This document shows positions 17,274 to 26,288 of a stretch of DNA of 64,000 nucleotides, piece by piece. The DNA lies in contig NZ_FTMG01000007.1 in assembly GCF_900155965.1 (NCBI RefSeq), forward strand, positions 266,510 through 330,509, given 5' to 3'. The number at the start of each line of letters is the position of its first letter. Within the stretch, counting starts at the first letter, position 1. The DNA comes from Mucilaginibacter lappiensis (GTDB taxonomy: Bacteria > Bacteroidota > Bacteroidia > Sphingobacteriales > Sphingobacteriaceae). Below the pieces are notes generated by a model that made no database searches, was not told where the DNA came from, and saw only the letters and a list, made by a program, of their open reading frames with translations. The position numbers and the translations under genes were made by a program.

Positions 17274-17659
17274 TACGTGTGTGCTAGCATAAGGCTCATA
17301 TAATAAACGCGTCATTGAGGTACGATCACCCAGAGAAACCACGTCAGGGTGAGTCTAAAGCAATCCATATAGCAGCTTATCAGATATTATTCCGTACCTT
17401 AACACAGATCAGAAAAATCGACTCATCTATTGAAAGTAACTTTCAGGTTACTTTATTAAATAATATATCATTTTTTATAGTTTGAATTAAATTGGTATGG
17501 TTTGTGCATTTATAGCATAGACTGTATGAAAAGCTCTTAAAATGCTTGTTTCCTACCAAAACAGATCAGTTATGCTCTTTTTTATAGTCACAGTTTAAAC
17601 AATTAATTAAAAAGACTTGTTTAATCAATAACCGTACGTTCTTAACATCTATACCCAAT
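17274..17659. other. noncoding gap before the GT4 gene
   Basis: About 386 AT-rich bases with no supportable gene, no GC-rich hairpin and no word-repeat element. It presumably carries the promoter of the glycosyltransferase at 17660, but I could not place one with confidence. Confidence 0.5.
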
Positions 17660-19939
17660 ATGAAAATAGCATATATATCAACTTACCCTCCCCGCGAATG
17701 CGGCCTGGCTACCTTCAACCAAAACCTGATGCGGGCTATTAACGCCAATTTTCCTGAAAGGCAATCATTGGCACATGGTGGTTTCGTGGTCGCGCTCAAT
17801 GATTCTGAGAATCTGCAGCATTACGAATACCCGGAGGAGGTAAAATATGTTATTCGCCAGGATCACCAAAAAGATTATATCCGCGCTGCCAATTACATCA
17901 ACACCAGCAATGCCGATGTATGTATCATGGAGCATGAGTTTGGTATATACGGCGGCGAAAGCGGCATATATATTTTACCGCTAATCAACCGGCTCGAAAA
18001 ACCGCTGATCTCGATACTCCATACCATACTGAAAGATCCCAGCTATGTGCAACGCATCATCATCCGCGAAATAGCGGAACAATCGTCAAAAATAATTGTG
18101 ATGAGCCAGCGGGCCGTGGAGTTTTTAACCACCATTTATGATATCCCCGCCGAAAAGATCCAGATTATTGAACATGGTGTGCCCGATGTGGAAGCGCTGG
18201 AAGATAACCCGGTTAAAAATCTGTCGTCATTTAAAAAACATCGCGTACTGCTCACCTTCGGTTTGCTGAGCCGTAACAAAGGTCTGGAAACTGTAGTAAA
18301 AGCCCTGCCACGCATCGTAGCCAAACATCCTGATGCCATGTATGTGGTGTTAGGCAACACCCACCCGGGTGTCATCAAAAGCTCGGGCGAGGAATACCGT
18401 GACCACCTCAAAACACTTGCCGCCCAGCTGGGCGTATCGGCTAACCTGGCTTTCATCAACAAATTTGTTTCAGAAGAGGAACTGGTGAACTACCTCACCG
18501 CTTGCGAAATTTATGTTACTCCCTATCTCAACGAGGCGCAGATCACCAGCGGTACGCTTTCTTATGCTGTAGGTGCTGGTGCTGCCGTAGTATCAACCCC
18601 ATACTGGCATGCTACCGAGCTACTGGCCGATAAGCGCGGGCGCCTGTTTGATTTTAAAAACTCAGATACCCTGGCCGATACCGTTATTGAATTGCTAGAC
18701 CAGGACCGTGTGCTGAAAGAATTGAAAGAGAATGCCTATCAATATGGCCTGCATTTACGCTGGCCTGTTGTAGGTGCCGAATTTATAAAAGTAGCCCAGG
18801 AGGCTATTGTCAGGTTCGACTTTAGCGATAAGATACTCAAGAATAGTATCGTTGATCCAGAGATATTGCCTAAATTCAGCCTAACGCATGTATTGCGTTT
18901 AACTGATGATACCGGTATTGTGCAACACGCCAAATATGGCATCCCCAATTTAAAAGAGGGTTATTGTTTAGATGATAATGCCCGCGCGCTCATTATGGCC
19001 CTGATGGCTTACCAGCGTAGTAAAAGCCGTGAAGCGTTTGAACTGTTACCCATCTACCTCAGCTATATTCACTATATGCAAACGGATGATGGCAATTTCC
19101 GCAATTTCCTGAGTTTCGACCGTCGTTATTTGGATGAGGTAGGTTCTGAGGATTCTTTCGGTCGTACCATTTGGGCGCTGGGTCATCTGATCGGGTGTGC
19201 GGCCAGTAATTCCTACCGGGAGTTTGCGTTGGAGATATTCCACAAATCGGTTCCCCATTTTGAAAAACTGGGACATTTGAGAGGCATGGCCAATACCATC
19301 ATCGGTATTAGCTCATACCTGCAGGTTTACCCAACCGACGAGGGTATGGTAAAAATACTGAACAACCTTACCCAGCCACTCATTGATGCCTATGAAAATA
19401 ATCAATCGGCCGACTGGCAATGGTTCGAAGAAAAAATGACCTATGATAACGCCATACTGCCGCTGGCCCTGCTACACTCCTGTGAAATTACCGGGAACGA
19501 AGATGCTAAGCGTATAGCTTTGGCTACAATGGCTTTCCTGGATAAACTCACCCTGTCAAACGGGTATCTGAGTCCGGTAGGTAATGATGGCTGGTATTAC
19601 CGTGGCGGTAGTTTCCCTACGTTTGATCAGCAGGCTATTGAAACCATGGCTATGGTGCTGATGCATTTCCAGGCTTACCAGATATTCCGGGTGCCACAGT
19701 ATATCGAAAAAATGTTCCTGAGCTATAAATGGTTCCTGGGCGAAAATACCCTGCGCGCACCTTTGTATGATCATGAAACCAAAGGCTGCTGCGATGGTTT
19801 GCTGCCAACTGGCATCAACCGCAACCAGGGCGCCGAAAGTACGCTGGCCTATCTTATATCGCACCTCACCGTACTGAAAGCTTTTGAGCTCGAATACGAA
19901 TACAACAAGTATGGTACACAAAAAATGGAAACCTGTTAG
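17660..19939 (+). CDS. GT4-type glycosyltransferase fused to a C-terminal helical (toroid-like) domain
   Basis: A 759-residue cytoplasmic protein. Residues 1-370 form a GT-B glycosyltransferase of family 4: the start MKIAYISTYPPRECGLATFNQNLMRAI, the acceptor-side EHEFGIYGGE (a GxxGG-like turn), the donor-domain start LLTFGLLSRNKGLETVVKALP, and NEAQITSGTLSYAVGAG where the nucleotide-sugar motif lies. Residues about 400-745 are a separate helical domain with GYCLDDNARALIMALMAY, DSFGRTIWALGHL and GNDGWYYRGG. It resembles an alpha/alpha toroid of the kind used by glycoside hydrolases and lyases. A GT4 gene follows after 172 bp and a GH130 enzyme lies 4 kb further, so the block probably makes or turns over one mannose-like glycan. 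That pathway is inference. Confidence 0.88.
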   Translation: MKIAYISTYPPRECGLATFNQNLMRAINANFPERQSLAHGGFVVALNDSENLQHYEYPEEVKYVIRQDHQKDYIRAANYINTSNADVCIMEHEFGIYGGESGIYILPLINRLEKPLISILHTILKDPSYVQRIIIREIAEQSSKIIVMSQRAVEFLTTIYDIPAEKIQIIEHGVPDVEALEDNPVKNLSSFKKHRVLLTFGLLSRNKGLETVVKALPRIVAKHPDAMYVVLGNTHPGVIKSSGEEYRDHLKTLAAQLGVSANLAFINKFVSEEELVNYLTACEIYVTPYLNEAQITSGTLSYAVGAGAAVVSTPYWHATELLADKRGRLFDFKNSDTLADTVIELLDQDRVLKELKENAYQYGLHLRWPVVGAEFIKVAQEAIVRFDFSDKILKNSIVDPEILPKFSLTHVLRLTDDTGIVQHAKYGIPNLKEGYCLDDNARALIMALMAYQRSKSREAFELLPIYLSYIHYMQTDDGNFRNFLSFDRRYLDEVGSEDSFGRTIWALGHLIGCAASNSYREFALEIFHKSVPHFEKLGHLRGMANTIIGISSYLQVYPTDEGMVKILNNLTQPLIDAYENNQSADWQWFEEKMTYDNAILPLALLHSCEITGNEDAKRIALATMAFLDKLTLSNGYLSPVGNDGWYYRGGSFPTFDQQAIETMAMVLMHFQAYQIFRVPQYIEKMFLSYKWFLGENTLRAPLYDHETKGCCDGLLPTGINRNQGAESTLAYLISHLTVLKAFELEYEYNKYGTQKMETC

Positions 19940-20107
19940 ATGTGCGGATATGCAAATGTGCAGATTATTGATGAGTAGATACATAAATGTCCGTTCTTAT
20001 GACTAGAGATATTATCATATGTTTTAATTCAAAACCATCATTTGCACATCTGCACATACGCACATTTGCACATTTGAAATCTACATATATGCACATTTGC
20101 ACATCTA
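19939..20107. repeat. 8-bp-period word repeat with partial inverted partner
   Basis: The left part (19939-19970) reads GATGTGCG, GATATGCA, AATGTGCA from the stop codon onward. The right part (20041-20107) reads TGCACATC, TGCACATA, CGCACATT, TGCACATT and further copies, ending four bases before the ATG at 20112. Confidence 0.8.
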
Positions 20108-20111
20108 TAAA

Positions 20112-21116
20112 ATGAGGGTTGCCGTATTAGCGCCTGTTGCCTGGCGTACACCGCCCAGGCATTATGGCCCCTGGGAGCAAATAGCATCAAACATTGCCGA
20201 GGGATTGGTAAAGCTGGGCATGGAGGTTACCCTTTTTGCCACCGGCGATTCGATAACTGCGGGCAAGCTAGAATCGGTTTGTGCTGTAGGTTACGAGGAA
20301 GACCGCGGTCAGGATGCCAAAGTGCTGGAATGCCTGCACATCAGTAACCTGATGGAGCAGGCCGGAGCTTTTGATATCATCCATAACAATTTTGATTTTT
20401 TGCCCCTCACCTATTCGGGCCTGATTAAAACGCCGTTGATTACTACTATACATGGCTTTTCGTCACCCCGCATTATCCCCGTGTACAAAAAATATAACCA
20501 TAGGGGGCATTATGTGAGTATCAGCAACGCAGATCGCAGTTCGGAGCTGGAATATCTGGCTACGGTTTATAACGGACTGGACACTGCCGATTTTGAATTT
20601 TACGAGAAGCCAGATGATTACCTGCTTTATTTCGGTCGCATCCACCCTGATAAAGGTACTGCCGAAGCGATAGCCATTGCCAAAAAAAGCAAACGCAGGT
20701 TGCTGATAGCCGGTATCATTCAGGATGAAAACTACTACCGCGAAAAAGTAGAGCCCTTTTTATCGGCTGAAATAGAATACATAGGCCATGCCGGACCAGA
20801 AAAGCGGAAACAATTGCTGGGCAATGCCTACGCCCTCCTCCACCCCATCAGTTTTAATGAACCCTTTGGTATGAGTGTGGCCGAGGCCATGCTCTGCGGC
20901 ACCCCGGTGATCGCCTTTAACCGGGGATCGATGTCGGAGTTGATCAGGGATGCCGAAACCGGCTTTTTGGTGGATAACGTTGATGAAGCTGTAGAAGCCG
21001 TTAATCAGATCAATACTATTGATCGGGTGGCTTGCCATACCTGGGCCGCTTCCAGGTTTTCGAAAGATAAAATGGTGGCTGATTATTTTGACTTGTATCG
21101 ACAGATATTAGGTTAA
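20112..21116 (+). CDS. GT4-family glycosyltransferase
   Basis: A 334-residue GT-B glycosyltransferase, retaining type. The N-terminal domain opens with MRVAVLAPVAWRTPPRHYGPWEQIASNIAEGL, including the GPWE turn that binds the acceptor. The donor domain starts at YLLYFGRIHPDKGTAEAIAIA, and the nucleotide-sugar site is FNEPFGMSVAEAMLCGTPVIAFNRGSMSEL, a clear E-x7-E pattern. The ATG at 20112 is taken because the upstream in-frame ATG lies in the word repeat. It pairs with the fused GT4 gene upstream, and both probably act on the same glycan. Confidence 0.93.
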   Translation: MRVAVLAPVAWRTPPRHYGPWEQIASNIAEGLVKLGMEVTLFATGDSITAGKLESVCAVGYEEDRGQDAKVLECLHISNLMEQAGAFDIIHNNFDFLPLTYSGLIKTPLITTIHGFSSPRIIPVYKKYNHRGHYVSISNADRSSELEYLATVYNGLDTADFEFYEKPDDYLLYFGRIHPDKGTAEAIAIAKKSKRRLLIAGIIQDENYYREKVEPFLSAEIEYIGHAGPEKRKQLLGNAYALLHPISFNEPFGMSVAEAMLCGTPVIAFNRGSMSELIRDAETGFLVDNVDEAVEAVNQINTIDRVACHTWAASRFSKDKMVADYFDLYRQILG

Positions 21117-21120
21117 GCTT

Positions 21121-21226
21121 CCGCGAGATTAGCGCAGCGTATCTCGTGGGTGGCATGGTCAAAGCCTTCGGCTTATGTTTTCAGCTGAAAGCTGAAAACA
21201 TGTGTACCACGAGTTAAAACTCGCGG
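21121..21226. repeat. compound intergenic hairpin
   Basis: Outer arms CCGCGAG (21121-21127) and CTCGCGG (21220-21226). An inner perfect 11-bp stem, ATGTTTTCAGC (21175-21185) with GCTGAAAACAT (21191-21201), has a 5-nt loop. A third small hairpin, AAGCCTTCGGCTT, sits between. It lies between the GT4 and tetR 3' ends, so it may be a two-way terminator or a dispersed repeat. Confidence 0.7.
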
Positions 21227-21238
21227 CAGCAATAATGC

Positions 21239-21841
21239 TTATGAAAGTTCAATCGTTCCGATAATCCCCCCTATGGCTTTCTTTAATACCATATTGTTCA
21301 TGGCAGGATCAATATCTTTATAATAGCGATTCAGGGCGACCAAACCATGTACAAAAGACATGCAAATGAGATAATTACACCAAAAAACCTCCTCTGTGAG
21401 TGCATTTCCTTTTACCACAGGTCGCATTTCCTCCCTGAACACATTAATAAATGTCGACAGTGCGGGAAATGCTTTTCCAACATCCTCAACACTGGTACCC
21501 ACTGTATACATTAACTGGTAAAGCTCGTTTTCGTTATTGGCAAAGTAAAGAACGGCCCTCAGTACGGTCTCCATTCTTTCTTTTGCACCGGTCACGGATA
21601 CCAACTGCTGTTTTATGCAATTGATCAGCATAGTAAAACCCCGTTTCGACAGCTCAATCAAAACAGCTTCCTTATTCAGGAAATAAGAATATACAATAGT
21701 TGGGCTGTATTCAATGGTATCGGCAATTTTCCTGATGCTTACCGCCTCGCATCCTTCATTTTTGACGATACCCATTGCTGCATCAAGAATAAGCTGATGG
21801 ACCTCTGCTTTTAAACGTTCTACGCGTTCTTTGCTACCCAT
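21239..21841 (-). CDS. TetR/AcrR-family transcriptional regulator
   Basis: A 200-residue DNA-binding regulator. The N-terminal helix-turn-helix spans about residues 30-60: GCEAVSIRKIADTIEYSPTIVYSYFLNKEAVL. The recognition helix with SPTIVYSYF and the following NKEAL-like stretch are canonical. The C-terminal ligand domain is helical and not specific. The gene is divergent from the sulfatase gene across 142 bp, and that gap holds an 8-4-8 inverted repeat, so it probably represses the sulfatase and itself. The inducer is unknown. Confidence 0.93.
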   Translation of the reverse strand: MGSKERVERLKAEVHQLILDAAMGIVKNEGCEAVSIRKIADTIEYSPTIVYSYFLNKEAVLIELSKRGFTMLINCIKQQLVSVTGAKERMETVLRAVLYFANNENELYQLMYTVGTSVEDVGKAFPALSTFINVFREEMRPVVKGNALTEEVFWCNYLICMSFVHGLVALNRYYKDIDPAMNNMVLKKAIGGIIGTIELS

Positions 21842-21936
21842 ATGTTTTAGTAATTGGTGAAAGTAAAGTTAACGCTTTTATTTTTTCCGGACACTTACAA
21901 TGATAACATCGATAGCTACCTAATCTATTTGAACTT

Positions 21937-21956
21937 ATATCAAAAATGTTTGATAT
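21937..21956. promoter_or_regulatory. candidate TetR operator (8-4-8 inverted repeat)
   Basis: ATATCAAA, four bases, then TTTGATAT: a perfect 20-bp inverted repeat in the gap between divergent tetR and sulfatase genes, 27 bases before the sulfatase start codon. Size and position suit a TetR dimer site. A related half site (ATGTTTGATAT) recurs just after the sulfatase stop codon. Confidence 0.5.
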
Positions 21957-21983
21957 TCGGGGAGCCATAAATAAGCCCGATAA

Positions 21984-23528
21984 ATGAAATCACCTTTACT
22001 CCATAGCGTTATAGGCGTTTTACTGGTATTTGGACAAATATCTATAGCCAAAGCCCAGAAACAGCCGCAGTCTCGTCCCAACATTATTGTATTCCTGGTT
22101 GATGATATGGGCTGGCAGGATACCTCTTTACCTTTTTGGACGGAGGCAACCGCTTTAAATAAACGCTATCATACGCCAAACATGGAGCGACTGGCCCGCG
22201 AAGGAATGAAGTTTACCAATGCTTATGCCGCGCCTGTTTGTACTCCCTCCAGAACAAGTATGCTTAGCGGCATGAATGCGGCACATCATGGTATTACCAA
22301 CTGGACATCGCCACAACGTAACGAGCCAACCGATGCCAAAGACGATCAGTTTTTACCGGCCGAATGGAACTACAATGGTTTAAGTCCACAGCCGGGGATA
22401 GCCCACACTTTGTACGCAACACCATTTCCGGAGTTACTTAAAGCCGCCGGGTACTACACTATTCATGTAGGCAAGGCTCATTGGGCATCGGCTGGTACGC
22501 CGGGGGCCAACCCGTATAACATGGGCTTTATGATCAATATTTCGGGCCATGCGGCCGGGCACCCGCAAAGCTACCTGGGTACCGAAAATTATGGAAACAT
22601 ACCCGGTAAAGCCACACCACAGGCCGTACCCGATCTGGAAGAATATTTTGGAACAGAAACCTTTTTAACAGAGGCTCTTACCAGAGAAGCCTTAAAGGCC
22701 TTAGATGAGCCTATCCGGAACAAACAGCCGTTTTATTTAAACATGGCACATTATGCCGTGCACGTTCCGCTGATGGCCGATAAACGCTTCTATCAAAAAT
22801 ACCTGGATGCCGGCCTGGATATGCAGGAAGCTAAATACGCCACCATGATTGAAGGCATGGATAAAAGCCTGGGCGATATGATGGATTATCTGAAAGCACG
22901 GCACGTGGATGGTAATACCATTATTATATTTATGAGTGATAACGGCGGTTTAAGTCTGGCCCCTCCAAGGGGTGGACCAGCACATACCCAAAACGCACCC
23001 CTTAAAGCCGGGAAAGGTTCTGTAAACGAAGGCGGCATCCGCGAGCCCATGATAGTAAAATGGCCGGGAATAACCAGGCCTTCGTCTATAGCAAACCAGT
23101 ATGTGATTATCGAGGATTTTTTTCCAACCCTACTGGAAATGGCCGGCGTAAAAAATTATCAGACCATCCAGAAAATCGACGGAAAAAGTTTTGTGCCGGT
23201 TTTAAAGAATGCAGCGTATACCGATAATCAGCGCTTTTTATTTTGGCACTATCCTAATAAATGGATCCCTAAAGATGGCCCCGGCATTAACTATTGCAGC
23301 GCCATACGCCAGGGCGATTGGAAATTGATTTACCACATGCGCGACAGCAGCATGCAGCTCTATAATTTAAAAAACGACATTGCCGAAAATGAAGATCTAT
23401 CCAAAAAGAATCCGGAGAAAACAACCCAGCTACTAAAACAATTAAGAGATCAGTTAAAAAACTGGAACGCCCCAATGCCCGTTGACAAAAAAACAGGGAA
23501 ACCAATAGCGATAACCAGCGGACTTTGA
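21984..23528 (+). CDS. exported arylsulfatase (type I sulfatase)
   Basis: Hydrolyses sulfate esters, probably on a polysaccharide or aryl substrate, outside the cytoplasm. The 514-residue protein has a signal peptide (cleavage near AKAQ, residue 25). The metal site starts at FLVDDMGWQD (Asp40, Asp41). The activation motif is C-T-P-S-R at residues 86-90, so Cys86 would be converted to formylglycine; the maturase is not in this window. Later motifs are YTIHVGKAHW and IIFMSDNGG, also conserved. The substrate class is not set by sequence. Divergent from tetR, with a candidate operator between. Confidence 0.95.
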   Translation: MKSPLLHSVIGVLLVFGQISIAKAQKQPQSRPNIIVFLVDDMGWQDTSLPFWTEATALNKRYHTPNMERLAREGMKFTNAYAAPVCTPSRTSMLSGMNAAHHGITNWTSPQRNEPTDAKDDQFLPAEWNYNGLSPQPGIAHTLYATPFPELLKAAGYYTIHVGKAHWASAGTPGANPYNMGFMINISGHAAGHPQSYLGTENYGNIPGKATPQAVPDLEEYFGTETFLTEALTREALKALDEPIRNKQPFYLNMAHYAVHVPLMADKRFYQKYLDAGLDMQEAKYATMIEGMDKSLGDMMDYLKARHVDGNTIIIFMSDNGGLSLAPPRGGPAHTQNAPLKAGKGSVNEGGIREPMIVKWPGITRPSSIANQYVIIEDFFPTLLEMAGVKNYQTIQKIDGKSFVPVLKNAAYTDNQRFLFWHYPNKWIPKDGPGINYCSAIRQGDWKLIYHMRDSSMQLYNLKNDIAENEDLSKKNPEKTTQLLKQLRDQLKNWNAPMPVDKKTGKPIAITSGL

Positions 23529-23877
23529 TGTTTGATATAAAGGCTCTACTAGATTAATGACCATTTAGAGCAAACATTTTAAAAATTAACCGGGGAAACA
23601 TTGCCAGTAATTTAGTATATTTACTATAGTTCAACAGCCCGGTTTTTCCTGATCAAAAAGGGAAAACCGGGCTGTTTGGTTAAGAGAAAAACGGCCTAAA
23701 AAACGACCGATTGATATATAGATATTTGACAATCAATTACTTAATACTTTTTAAAGTTTTAAAACCCACTTAAAACTGTGTTAAAATTTGTTAAAAAGTG
23801 TTAAAATGAGGGTTTTTCGATCGGTTTTTGAGTGATTTTCATCCAATTTTGCCCCGAAAAGTGTTAAAATAAAAGGT
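23529..23877. other. noncoding gap between sulfatase and GH130 3' ends
   Basis: About 349 bases without a gene. It holds a hairpin terminator at 23635-23674 and, further on, three tandem 10-bp units (23779-23808: TGTTAAAATT, TGTTAAAAAG, TGTTAAAATG) with a fourth TGTTAAAAT at 23862. Their purpose is unclear. Confidence 0.6.
23635..23674. terminator. hairpin terminator after the sulfatase
   Basis: CAGCCCGGTTTTTCC pairs with GGGAAAACCGGGCTG (one wobble pair) around an 11-nt loop, followed by a weak T-rich stretch. It lies about 105 bases after the sulfatase stop codon. Confidence 0.7.
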
Positions 23878-25386
23878 TTAAAAAGTTTTTGGATCAGGCT
23901 TTATGTTTTTTGCTTTATGCTCCGCCGCGTCTTCCTTTAATTTTTTGAGTAGCTCGTCCAGGCAAACTTCGGCAAAGGCAGTTGATGAGTCCGACACCCC
24001 ATAAGGGATAATGAGCTTGTCGTTATGTACAATGGCTCCACAGGAGTACAGTACATTGGGCACATATCCCTCGCGCTCGTCGCTGTTAGGGATCAGCAGG
24101 GGCTCTTTCAGCCTACCAATTTCAATAGTTGGATCATCCAGTTGTAAAAGACTTACACCTAGTACATAGCGTCTCATAGGCCCTACACCATGGGTAATCA
24201 TGATCCATCCTTCCTCCGTTTCAATCGGCGATCCACAGTTGCCTATCTGGATAAATTCCCAGGTAAACCTAGGCTGCTGCAGCAACATGGGTTTTTCCCA
24301 GATGTTGATCTTGTCGGAGTACATGATGTAGTTATTACAGCCATCAATGCGGGATATCATCACAAACTTGCCATTCACCTTGCGGGGGAAAAGAGCCAGG
24401 TTTTTGTTCTGGGCGCCTGCACCGTAAAGGGGCATTATTTTAAAATTATAAAAATCAGTGGTTTGCAGCAGTTTAGGCATAATCAGCGAACCATCATAGG
24501 CCGTATAAGTGGCATAGTATACGTAGGTACCATCTTCATTGATAAACTTTACAAAGCGGGCATCCTCAATACCTTTGCGTTCGTACTCCGATATGGGGAA
24601 TATAACCCTGTCGGATATATCGGTATCCAGCGAAAATACGATCTCATAGTAGGAGTCGGCCAGCCAAAGTACTTTATCATACTCCAGCCGTTTCATGTCG
24701 CTTTCCTGTAGTTTCTGTGAGTCGAGAATGATACGCCGCAGGTTGGCATATTCAAAATGGTGGTCAAGCTTTGATTCAAGCTCGCTGATCACGTCAATGT
24801 TGATTTGAGTAATGGCTGCCTTATCAAAGAACAGTTTTTTGTTATAAACCGCGTTCCTGACAATCTCAGCTTCATCAATATAGCTACCCGAGGGTTGAAT
24901 GGTGATGTTATTTTGTTTATCGATCAAGGCCCTTCTAAAGGTAATAGAGGAGATATGGCCCTCGCCTACTGCCCTGAAACTGATGATCACCCTTTTCTGA
25001 CCATCTTCCAGTTCGGTTTGGTCAGGGTCTTCTACTATAGATGGGTTAAAGAACGCCGCGGATTCGATGGAGTATTCGTGCGTAAAATAGGAACCGATCA
25101 GTAGTTTGCGATAAACCGTGAGTGTATCAAAATCAATATTCAATTCGCTAAACAATGGCTTTAACTTACTGCAATGGCGGTTTAATACTCTGGTAATGTT
25201 ACGGTGCCGTTTGGAATACTCCTGCAACAAGGGCGAAATAATGCCGAAGGCTTCTTCTTCGCTGATGTCCATTACGCGTTCTATCACTTCTTTAGCACGG
25301 TCATTCCCATTAAAAAAGAATCTGGCTATAACGCGTTTGGGATCGGGATTAACCCTTATGGGTTTTCGTTCGATGGAAAGTCTCAT
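23878..25386 (-). CDS. GH130-family glycoside phosphorylase or hydrolase
   Basis: A 502-residue protein of glycoside hydrolase family 130, which contains beta-mannoside phosphorylases and beta-1,2-mannosidases. The five-bladed propeller occupies about residues 100-480. The family's EDPR-like motif appears as GIEDARFVKF (about residues 264-273), followed by YYATYTAYDG; a later region has IGNCGSPIETEEGWIMITHGVGP. No signal peptide is present, which favours a cytoplasmic phosphorylase. An N-terminal helical part of about 90 residues precedes the propeller. Two GT4 genes lie nearby; GT4/GT4/GH130 neighbourhoods recur in Bacteroidota, but the glycan is not known. Linkage cannot be read from sequence. 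Confidence 0.88.
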   Translation of the reverse strand: MRLSIERKPIRVNPDPKRVIARFFFNGNDRAKEVIERVMDISEEEAFGIISPLLQEYSKRHRNITRVLNRHCSKLKPLFSELNIDFDTLTVYRKLLIGSYFTHEYSIESAAFFNPSIVEDPDQTELEDGQKRVIISFRAVGEGHISSITFRRALIDKQNNITIQPSGSYIDEAEIVRNAVYNKKLFFDKAAITQINIDVISELESKLDHHFEYANLRRIILDSQKLQESDMKRLEYDKVLWLADSYYEIVFSLDTDISDRVIFPISEYERKGIEDARFVKFINEDGTYVYYATYTAYDGSLIMPKLLQTTDFYNFKIMPLYGAGAQNKNLALFPRKVNGKFVMISRIDGCNNYIMYSDKINIWEKPMLLQQPRFTWEFIQIGNCGSPIETEEGWIMITHGVGPMRRYVLGVSLLQLDDPTIEIGRLKEPLLIPNSDEREGYVPNVLYSCGAIVHNDKLIIPYGVSDSSTAFAEVCLDELLKKLKEDAAEHKAKNIKPDPKTF

Positions 25387-25450
25387 ATAGAAAGGTAGTA
25401 TTTATTCTTTAACAGTATTAACAGTAAATTGATTTGAGTAATTTATATTC

Positions 25451-25560
25451 ATTTAGGAATTTGGATTTTCGATTTCGGATTTTCAAAATATAGGGCATCC
25501 AGTAATATGATGAATCAGCTTACAGGCAAAATCCGAAATCGAAAATCCAAATTCCTAAAT
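25451..25560. repeat. 7-bp-period word repeat, 33-bp perfect inverted repeat
   Basis: Left arm 25451-25483 contains GGAATTT, GGATTTT, CGATTTC, GGATTTT. Right arm 25528-25560 is its exact reverse complement, with a 44-nt loop. It lies between the divergent GH130 and response regulator genes. Confidence 0.93.
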
Positions 25561-25598
25561 TCACCTTGATTCTTATATCTTTTGTAAATTGCAGGCGT

Positions 25599-26276
25599 AT
25601 GAATGTATTAATTGTTGAAGACGAAAAGGGTTTGGCCCTTGAAGTAGATGAGTTTTTAAGTCATGAAGGTTTTACGGTTGAACACGCGCGCACCAAAAAA
25701 TCGGCAGAGGAAAAGATATTTGTAAACAACTATGACTTTATACTGCTTGACCTTGGTTTGCCCGACGGAGATGGTTTTGACCTTTTAAAAATGCTGAAAG
25801 CCCTGGAAAAACGCGACGATGCGGTTATAATACTCACCGCACGCGGCGCCGTCGACGACCGTGTAATGGGCCTGGAACAAGGCGCCGACGATTATCTGGC
25901 CAAGCCATTTTCATTAAGCGAGCTTTTGGCCCGCATGCACGCCATAACGCGCCGAAAACACCGTTTAGAGAGTAATGATATTAATATCAAAGGGCTACGC
26001 GTTAATATCCAGAACCGTACGGTAATGTATAACGATGAGCGTATTAATCTCACTAAAAAGGAGTTTGAAATATTCAACTACCTGGTGTTGAATAAAAACC
26101 GGGTAATATCCCGTACCAACTTAACAGAACATGTTTGGGGTGATGTATTGGAGATCAACTCTGACTCTAACTTTGTGGATGTACATGTTAAAAATCTTCG
26201 TAAAAAACTATCACAGTATATACCTATCGACTGGTTTGAAACCGTAAGGAGCATTGGTTATCGCATTAATATTTAA
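25599..26276 (+). CDS. OmpR/PhoB-family response regulator
   Basis: A 225-residue two-component regulator. The receiver domain (1-120) has acidic residues in VEDE, the phospho-acceptor Asp51 in FILLDLGLPDGDG, Thr in ILTAR and Lys in LAKPFS. The winged helix (about 130-222) contains LTKKEFEIFNYLVLNKNRVISRTNLTEHVWG and ends with TVRSIGYRINI. ATG 25599 is chosen because MNVLIVEDEKG is the normal start; an upstream ATG in frame would add a non-conserved tail. It is 12 bp ahead of its histidine kinase gene. Target genes are unknown. Confidence 0.96.
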   Translation: MNVLIVEDEKGLALEVDEFLSHEGFTVEHARTKKSAEEKIFVNNYDFILLDLGLPDGDGFDLLKMLKALEKRDDAVIILTARGAVDDRVMGLEQGADDYLAKPFSLSELLARMHAITRRKHRLESNDINIKGLRVNIQNRTVMYNDERINLTKKEFEIFNYLVLNKNRVISRTNLTEHVWGDVLEINSDSNFVDVHVKNLRKKLSQYIPIDWFETVRSIGYRINI

Positions 26277-26288
26277 ATATACCCACAA

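Noticed and set aside
24190..24711. ORF on the plus strand inside the GH130 gene
   Set aside because: No recognisable domain; GH130 motifs run through the whole region on the minus strand.
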